DNA from: Streptomyces sp. MJM8645
GTDB lineage: Bacteria > Actinomycetota > Actinomycetes > Streptomycetales > Streptomycetaceae
Direction of reading: 5' to 3'
Length of the DNA: 64,000 nucleotides
Assembly (NCBI RefSeq): GCF_001625365.1
Contig: NZ_LJJF01000001.1
Coordinates: 6,070,501 to 6,134,500 of the forward strand
Both the position numbers and the translations under genes were made by a program. Below the pieces are notes generated by a model, which was not told the origin of the DNA, searched no databases, and saw only the letters and a program-made list of their open reading frames with translations. Within the stretch, counting starts at the first letter, position 1. Each line of letters begins with the position of its first letter. Below, piece by piece: positions 58,987 to 64,000 of the stretch.

Positions 58987-59437
58987 GCGGGTGTCTCCTC
59001 AAGTCGTCGCCTGCCGGACGGGTGGGCACAGTGCCCGGAACTCGGTGTTCGGACCTCTCAACCAACCGCTTCGTCGCCTCCGCGTCGGGCCCCGGTCACC
59101 GGGCTGCGTCCGGCGGCGTGTCGCCCAGTGAACCGCCGCGACGGGGCCCACAGGCAGTCACCGATGGCATGAAGCCCCGGCTGTGCTCCCGCCCGGCATC
59201 CTGTACGTTCCTCTAAGGAGAGGAATGCGCAGCCCAGGTGTTCACCAGGTGCTACCTACGACCGTAATCCGGCCGTGATTCGCAAGCGACGGGCCCGTGA
59301 TCCGGTCGCCCGCCCGGACGTGACGACAAGTACGGATGTTCGGGCACACTGTGACCCCCGACCGAACGCTCGGGCCTCCCCCGTTCGGCCCACCCCCTCA
59401 GCCCCATCCCACCCTCAGCCCCGTTAGGAGTCCGCGG
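58987..59437. promoter_or_regulatory. Divergent regulatory region, xanthine dehydrogenase / pucR
   Basis: 450 bases that should hold promoters for both. A perfect dyad TTCCTCT-AAGG-AGAGGAA lies at 59208-59225. It also creates a strong AAGGAGAGGA site just before a 17-codon ORF (59225-59278, MRSPGVHQVLPTTVIRP). Whether that peptide is made is unknown. PucR binding sites are expected here. Confidence 0.5.
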
Positions 59438-61030
59438 ATGCGTGTCCGTGACCTGCTCGCCCCCGGCGCCCCGCGACTGCGCCTGCTCGCGGCCGAGGAC
59501 GAGCTGGACCGGCAGGTCAGCGGCGTCATGACCACGGACCTGCACGACCCCGGCCGCTACCTGCACGGCGGCGAGCTGGTGCTCACCGGCATGCTGTGGC
59601 GCACCGCCCCGGCCGACTCCGAGCGGTTCGTGCGGACCATCGTGGCCGGCGGCGCGGTCGCCCTGGCGGCCGGCGAGGCCGAGGTCGGCCCGGTGCCCGA
59701 GGACCTGGTGGAGGCCTGCCAGCGGCACCGGATGCCGCTGCTGGCCGTCCCCGACGACATCGCCTTCGGCACCGTCACCGAGTTCATCGGCCGCCAGGTC
59801 TCCGCCGACCGCGCCGCCGACCTCGCCGCCCTCGTCGACCGGCACCGCCTGCTGGTCTCGGCGGCCGGCGGCGGCGGGCTGGACGCGGTGCTGGACCTGC
59901 TCGGCGGCGACCTCGACCTCGACTGCTGGGTGCTCACCCCCACCGGCGCGGTGATCGCCGGCCCCGCCGACCGCCTCCCGGCCGAGGACCGCGACCAGCT
60001 GGTCCGCGCCCACCTCGGCGCCCAGCGCCAGCGCCGCCGCCCCCCGCACCGGGCCCGCCTGGCCGGCGGCTCCTACTCGCTGCTGCCCGCCCCGGCCTCG
60101 GCCGACCACCAGGCGCCGCTGGCCGACTGGGTGCTCGCGGTGGCCGGCGATGTCACCGAGTGGACCGCCAAGCGCCAGCAGCTCGCCGAGAACCTGGCCC
60201 GGCTGGTCGCCGCCGAGCGCCACCGCCGCGACGAGGGCCGCCGGCTGCGCCGCCGCCTCGCCGACGAGGTGCTGGCCCTGCTCCAGCGCGACGCCGACCC
60301 GGCCGAGATCAGCCGCACCCTGTACGCCTCCACGGCGATGGCCGCCCGCTACGAGAGCGTCGAGCCCAAACCCCAGGCCCAGGACGGGTCCTGGCTGGTG
60401 CTCAGCGCCGAGGGCACCGGCCTGCCCGAGGGCGTGGTGCGTGCCGTCCTGGAGGAGGCGCTGGGCGGCACCACCGACCGCGCGCTGGTCGCCGGGGCCG
60501 GCTCCGGTGCCGTCGTGGTGCTGCCCGTCCTGGACGGCCCGGTGCCCGCCGAGACCCTGCGTGACCTGCTCGCCCCGCTGGAGGCGGGCCTCGGCTCGGA
60601 GGGCCGGATCACCCTCGGCGTCTCCGCCCCCGCCTCCGAGGCCGGCGGCCTGCGCGGCGCCCTGGAGGAGGCCCGGCACGCCCGCCGGATCGCCGCCGCC
60701 CGGGTCGGCCGGGTCTGCGTGGCGGGCCCCGAGGAGCTGGCCTCGCACGTGCTGCTGCTGGCGGCCGTCCCGGACGAGGTCCGCCGCGCCTTCCGCAGCC
60801 GGCTGCTGGACAAGGTGATCGCGTACGACATCGAGCACCAGGCGGACCTGGTCCGCACCCTGGAGGCGTTCCTGCGCTCGGACGGCTCCTGGACGCGCTG
60901 CGCCGCGCAGCTGCACGTCCACGTCAACACCCTGCGCTACCGGATCGGCCGGATCGAGGAGCTGACCGGCCGTGACCTCTCCCGGCTGGAGGACCGGGTG
61001 GACTTCTACCTGGCGCTCGAACTGGCCTGA
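59438..61030 (+). CDS. pucR: PucR-family transcriptional regulator of purine catabolism
   Basis: A 530-residue PucR-type regulator. N-terminal PucR ligand domain: VRDLLAPGAPRLRLLAAEDELDRQVSGVMTTDLHDPGRYLHGGELVLTGMLW. C-terminal helix-turn-helix: LVRTLEAFLRSDGSWTRCAAQLHVHVNTLRYRIGRIEELTGRDLSRLEDRVDFYLALEL. A GGDEF-like central domain lies between. Family members activate or repress purine genes in response to pathway intermediates. Divergent from the dehydrogenase operon. ATG 59438 has TAGGAG upstream. Confidence 0.93.
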   Translation: MRVRDLLAPGAPRLRLLAAEDELDRQVSGVMTTDLHDPGRYLHGGELVLTGMLWRTAPADSERFVRTIVAGGAVALAAGEAEVGPVPEDLVEACQRHRMPLLAVPDDIAFGTVTEFIGRQVSADRAADLAALVDRHRLLVSAAGGGGLDAVLDLLGGDLDLDCWVLTPTGAVIAGPADRLPAEDRDQLVRAHLGAQRQRRRPPHRARLAGGSYSLLPAPASADHQAPLADWVLAVAGDVTEWTAKRQQLAENLARLVAAERHRRDEGRRLRRRLADEVLALLQRDADPAEISRTLYASTAMAARYESVEPKPQAQDGSWLVLSAEGTGLPEGVVRAVLEEALGGTTDRALVAGAGSGAVVVLPVLDGPVPAETLRDLLAPLEAGLGSEGRITLGVSAPASEAGGLRGALEEARHARRIAAARVGRVCVAGPEELASHVLLLAAVPDEVRRAFRSRLLDKVIAYDIEHQADLVRTLEAFLRSDGSWTRCAAQLHVHVNTLRYRIGRIEELTGRDLSRLEDRVDFYLALELA

Positions 61031-61090
61031 CGGGTCGGGACGGCCGGGTCCGAGGGCTGGGCCTGACGGCCGGGCCTGAGAGCCGTGCCG

Positions 61091-61140
61091 CATGCAGGAG
61101 GGGCCCGCCGCGAGTGCTTGCGGCGGGCCCCTCCTGCATG
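61091..61140. terminator. Strong bidirectional terminator
   Basis: Perfect 21-bp arms (61091-61111, CATGCAGGAGGGGCCCGCCG..., and 61120-61140) with an 8-base loop, between the convergent pucR and esterase genes. Confidence 0.9.
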
Positions 61141-61144
61141 ATCG

Positions 61145-61173
61145 TTACTGCGTGGGACTACTGCGTGGGACTA
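61145..61173. repeat. 13-bp stop-codon array of the second esterase
   Basis: On the minus strand the esterase stop TAG (61173-61171) is followed by copies of TCCCACGCAGTAG, giving TAG at 61160-61158 and TAA at 61147-61145. The 13-base step puts one stop in each frame, as in its paralogue's array at 24324. Confidence 0.85.
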
Positions 61174-62319
61174 CTGCGGCGGGATGACCGAGGTCATCCA
61201 CTCGAAGATGCTCGGCACCATGGTCTTCCACAGCTCGGTGGTGTGCGGGCCGTTGCTCTCCTGGACCTGCACCTTGGTCGGCTCCTTGGCCGCCGCCGCG
61301 ATCGCCTGGCCGTCCTCCAGGCCGTCGCCCTTCTTGCCGCTGATGTAGAGGCTGACCTTCGGCGGCTGCTGGGCGCTCTTGAGGATGTTGACCGGGTTGT
61401 TGGCCTCGCGCAGCTTCGGGTCCTTGCCGACCAGGGAGTCGTTCTCGGACGCCGGGTCGTTGTAGCCGGACATCGAGATCGCGGCCCGGTACCGGTTGGG
61501 GTGCGCCAGGGACAGCTTGGCCGCGCAGTGGGCGCCGGCCGAGTAGCCGGCGATGCCCCAGCGGTCCGGGGACGGGTCGGCGCGGAAGTTGTCCATGATC
61601 ATCTGCGGGACGTCCCGGGTGAGCCAGGCGTCGGCGTTGATCTTGCCGGGGATGTCGGTGCAGCCGGCGTCCTGGTGGTTGCCGAGGAGCAGGGTGCGCG
61701 GCGAGACCAGGATGAATGGGGAGACCTTGCCCTGCTGCATCAGCGGCTTGAGCTGCTCGGAGACCTTGAGGGTGCCGTACCAGGTGGAGGAGGAGCCCGG
61801 GTAGCCCGGGATCAGCTCGACCACCGGGAACTTCTTGTCCTTGAACGCCGGGTCGTTGTACTGCGGCGGCAGCCAGACCAGGACCTCGCCGTCGACCCCG
61901 GACACCTGGCCCTTGAGCTCGGTCTTCTGGACGTCGCCGGGCACCGCCGGGTCGCCCACGCCGGCGAACTTCTGGAGCGCCTTCGGCGGCTGCTTGGCCG
62001 CGTCGCCAGTGCCCTGGCCGGCGCCGTCCTTGCCCGCGGCGCCGCCCTGGTCGGCCGGCGCCACCTGCGGCACGGCCCGGACGTGGTCGCCGGTGCCGAG
62101 CAGGTCGTCCCAGTTGCCGTAGATCAGGTTGGCGTTGTTGACCATCACGAAGACCATCAGCACGGCCGTGATCTGGCAGAACATGATCATGACGAGCCTG
62201 GACAGGATCCGCACCGGGTTCGGCCCGCGGACCTTGCCCCAGTACAGGAGCGCCACCGCGATGGACACCGGCACCAGGATGACGGTGAGGATGAAGAATG
62301 GCGTACCTGTCAGTTGCAT
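61171..62319 (-). CDS. Membrane-anchored alpha/beta-hydrolase (paralogue of the 23193 gene)
   Basis: A 382-residue protein with two N-terminal membrane helices (PFFILTVILVPVSIAVALLYW and VMIMFCQITAVLMVFVMV), then NANLIYGNWDDLLGTGD, the same marker as in the 23193 protein. The hydrolase domain has WGIAGYSAGAHCAAKLSLAHPNRY with the nucleophile Ser and late ESNGPHTTELWKTM. A Gly/Ala/Gln linker lies between. Esterase D-like; substrate unknown. ATG 62319 is preferred over 62373. Confidence 0.9.
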   Translation of the reverse strand: MQLTGTPFFILTVILVPVSIAVALLYWGKVRGPNPVRILSRLVMIMFCQITAVLMVFVMVNNANLIYGNWDDLLGTGDHVRAVPQVAPADQGGAAGKDGAGQGTGDAAKQPPKALQKFAGVGDPAVPGDVQKTELKGQVSGVDGEVLVWLPPQYNDPAFKDKKFPVVELIPGYPGSSSTWYGTLKVSEQLKPLMQQGKVSPFILVSPRTLLLGNHQDAGCTDIPGKINADAWLTRDVPQMIMDNFRADPSPDRWGIAGYSAGAHCAAKLSLAHPNRYRAAISMSGYNDPASENDSLVGKDPKLREANNPVNILKSAQQPPKVSLYISGKKGDGLEDGQAIAAAAKEPTKVQVQESNGPHTTELWKTMVPSIFEWMTSVIPPQ

Positions 62320-62438
62320 CAAGTTCTCGTATCCGGGTTGCTGGCCGCCCGAGCCCCACTCGCCCGAACGCACTCCAATGGCATTGGACGGCGCTGAACC
62401 GATGATCGGTTGCCATCCGAATCTGTGCGGAACCTGAG

Positions 62439-62467
62439 AGGAACATCACGTTTCCTGTGATGTTCCT
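62439..62467. promoter_or_regulatory. Perfect inverted repeat in a divergent promoter
   Basis: AGGAACATCAC (62439-62449) and GTGATGTTCCT (62457-62467), perfect 11-bp arms with a 7-base spacer, between the divergent esterase and sugar-binding protein genes. The AT-rich dyad looks more like an operator than a terminator. Confidence 0.6.
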
Positions 62468-62631
62468 GTTTCGGGTCGGCGCTAAGTCTGCCACCCGGAC
62501 GGCCGTCGTCCGGACGAGATGTCCAGCGAACTTCCAGGAAGGTCCCCCGGGGCACCTTACCTCCCGCGTCGCGGGCGCCGCCGGGCGAGGCGGTGTCATC
62601 CACGTGCCGCCCGGCCAGAGAGACTAGGGGG

Positions 62632-63651
62632 ATGAGCACAACCCGCTTTCGCCCGTCCCGCCGCTTCTGGCCCGTCTGCGCCCTCCTGGCACTCGCGGTC
62701 ACAGCGGCCGGTTGCAGCAGTACCGGAGGCCGCCGTGCCGAGGAGGCCCGCGCCAAGGCGTCGGCCGCCGGCGGCAGCGCCGTCACCACCCCGCGCTGGA
62801 AGGTCGCCATGGTGACCCACGCCGGGGCCGGCGACGCCTTCTGGGACAGCGTGCGCAAGGGTGCCGAGCAGGCCGCCGCCAAGGACAACATCACCTTCCT
62901 GTACTCCAACGACGCGCAGACCCAGAACCAGGTCCAGCTCGTCCAGGCCGCCATCGACCAGAAGGTCGACGGCCTGCTGGTCACCCTCGCCAAGGGCGAC
63001 GCCATGGCCGACGTCCTCGGCAAGGCCAAGGCCGCCGGCATCCCCGTGATCACCGTCAACTCCGGCCAGGAGTACTCCGCCAAGTTCGGCGCGCTCACCC
63101 ACATCGGCCAGGACGAGTCCACCGCCGGCCAGGCGGCCGGCACCGAGCTGGCCGGCCGCGGCCGCAAGAACGTGCTCTGCGTCATCCACGAGCAGGGCAA
63201 CATCGGCCAGGAGCAGCGCTGCTCCGGCGCCCAGTCCAAGGCCGGCGGCGCCTTCCAGGTGCTGTACGTGGACGGCGTCAACATGCCCGACGCCCGCGCC
63301 GCGATCTCCGCCAAGCTCCAGGCCGACCCGGCCATCGACACCGTGCTCACCCTCTCCGGCCCGATGGCCGCCACCGGCCTCCAGGCCGTCCAGGACGTCC
63401 ACCGCGCCGTCGAGCTCGACACCTTCGACCTGGGACCGCAGGTGGTGGCCGGCCTCAAGTCCGGCTCCGTCGGCTTCGCCGTCGACCAGCAGCCCTACCT
63501 CCAGGGCTACGAGGGCGTCGACCTGCTCTGGCTGTACAAGTCCAACCTGGACATGCTCGGCGGCGGCAAGCCCGTCGCGACCGGCCCGCAGATCCTGACC
63601 AAGGACGACGCCGACGCGCTCGCCGAGTACGTCGCGAGGGGGACCAGGTGA
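62632..63651 (+). CDS. Sugar ABC transporter substrate-binding lipoprotein
   Basis: A 339-residue periplasmic-binding-protein-like lipoprotein. Signal with lipobox TAAGC (Cys about 28), then the RbsB-type type I fold: WKVAMVTHAGAGDAFWDSVRKGAEQAA, IDQKVDGLLVTLAKGDAMADVL, GIPVITVNSG and QQPYLQGYEGVDLLWLYK. Likely binds a simple sugar or polyol. AGGGGG ribosome-binding site. GTGA overlap with the permease. Confidence 0.93.
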   Translation: MSTTRFRPSRRFWPVCALLALAVTAAGCSSTGGRRAEEARAKASAAGGSAVTTPRWKVAMVTHAGAGDAFWDSVRKGAEQAAAKDNITFLYSNDAQTQNQVQLVQAAIDQKVDGLLVTLAKGDAMADVLGKAKAAGIPVITVNSGQEYSAKFGALTHIGQDESTAGQAAGTELAGRGRKNVLCVIHEQGNIGQEQRCSGAQSKAGGAFQVLYVDGVNMPDARAAISAKLQADPAIDTVLTLSGPMAATGLQAVQDVHRAVELDTFDLGPQVVAGLKSGSVGFAVDQQPYLQGYEGVDLLWLYKSNLDMLGGGKPVATGPQILTKDDADALAEYVARGTR

Positions 63652-64000
63652 GCACCACCGACGTCCTCGCCCAGGACCGCCCGGCCGCGCTGCGCCGCCT
63701 CCTCGCCCGCCCCGAGCTCGGCTCGCTGATCGCCGCCGTCGCGGTGTTCACCGTCTTCGCGGTGGCCGCCGAACCCTTCCTGCGGGTCTCCTCGCTGGGC
63801 ACCGTGCTCTACGCGGCGTCCACCATCGGGATCATGGCCGTCCCGGTCTCGCTGCTGATGATCGGCGGCGAGTTCGATCTGTCGGCGGGCGTGCTGGTCA
63901 CCACCGCCGCGCTGACCTCCTCGATGGTCTCCTACCAGTTCACCGCGGTGACCTGGGTCGGCGTGCTGGTCTCGCTCGCCGTCACGCTGGCCGTCGGCGC
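63648..64000 (+). CDS. Sugar ABC transporter permease, N-terminal part
   Basis: The first ~117 codons of an RbsC-type inner-membrane permease, cut by the right edge. Helices begin at LGSLIAAVAVFTVFAVAAEPFL, followed by the family segment TIGIMAVPVSLLMIGGEFDLSAGVLV. Starts inside the end of the binding-protein gene (GTGA). The ATPase would be further on. Confidence 0.92.
   Translation, partial: MSTTDVLAQDRPAALRRLLARPELGSLIAAVAVFTVFAVAAEPFLRVSSLGTVLYAASTIGIMAVPVSLLMIGGEFDLSAGVLVTTAALTSSMVSYQFTAVTWVGVLVSLAVTLAVG

Noticed and set aside
59225-59278. 17-codon ORF upstream of pucR as an established gene
   Set aside because: The ribosome-binding site may simply be one arm of a palindrome; no supporting similarity, so kept only as a finding.

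Overview
The window is a stretch of chromosome from a high-GC actinomycete, most probably Streptomyces or a close relative such as Kitasatospora. Evidence: GC-rich third codon positions, many GTG starts, 4-bp ATGA/GTGA gene overlaps, a complete conservon (cvnABCD) and actinomycete-type regulators (IclR, TetR, PucR). I saw no rRNA, tRNA, insertion sequence, prophage or CRISPR array.

Layout. 1-0.8 kb: start of an acyl-CoA synthetase gene running off the left edge. 1.4-5.8 kb: conservon (sensor kinase-like, roadblock, DUF742, GTPase). 6-7.6 kb: a cysteine-ending leader peptide, a small ORF and a winged-helix regulator. 7.7-14.8 kb: organosulfur block with an IclR regulator, a 14-codon cysteine leader, a DszB-like desulfinase, an SsuA-C-B transporter, a second binding-protein-like gene and an SsuD monooxygenase. 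14.8-27.3 kb: mixed accessory genes, namely an aldo/keto reductase, an LLM oxidoreductase behind a third cysteine-rich leader, a TetR/DUF4865/carboxymuconolactone decarboxylase-like/phosphotriesterase-like group, an SDR-TetR pair, a membrane-anchored esterase, a secreted hydrolase and a decayed gene fragment.

27.4-45 kb is a purine/ureide catabolic island. It holds an AllR-like IclR repressor, malate synthase, an 8-oxoguanine deaminase, a purine permease, uricase, HIU hydrolase, OHCU decarboxylase, hydroxypyruvate isomerase, tartronate semialdehyde reductase, glycerate kinase, allantoinase, allantoicase and a catalase that can remove uricase-derived peroxide. 52-61 kb adds an XdhC maturation factor, an AzgA-type purine permease, a three-subunit xanthine dehydrogenase and a PucR regulator. 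Together these take hypoxanthine/xanthine to urate, allantoin, allantoate, ureidoglycolate and glyoxylate, and then to malate or glycerate. Glyoxylate carboligase and a recognisable ureidoglycolate lyase are not in the window. Four promoter regions of the island carry the same TCAAC-N5-GTTGA type palindrome, in three of them on a -35 box.

45.4-52 kb: an IclR regulator, then an operon-like run of a PF10118 metal-dependent hydrolase, a ferredoxin-type reductase, an M24 peptidase-fold protein and an EphD-like hydrolase/SDR fusion, followed by a LysE exporter. 61-64 kb: a paralogue of the membrane-anchored esterase and the start of a sugar ABC transporter operon.

Beyond the genes, three patterns stand out. 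(1) Five AT-rich hairpins are built of 7-bp units (CAGATAA and variants), with perfect arms of 16-22 bp in four of them, and lie between genes in otherwise GC-rich DNA. (2) Several genes end in short tandem duplications that include their own stop codon, mostly with unit lengths not divisible by three. (3) Three short ORFs end in or near a TGT-TGT-CGN (Cys-Cys-Arg) triplet and lie 155-178 nt upstream of another ORF, which suggests cysteine-responsive attenuation.
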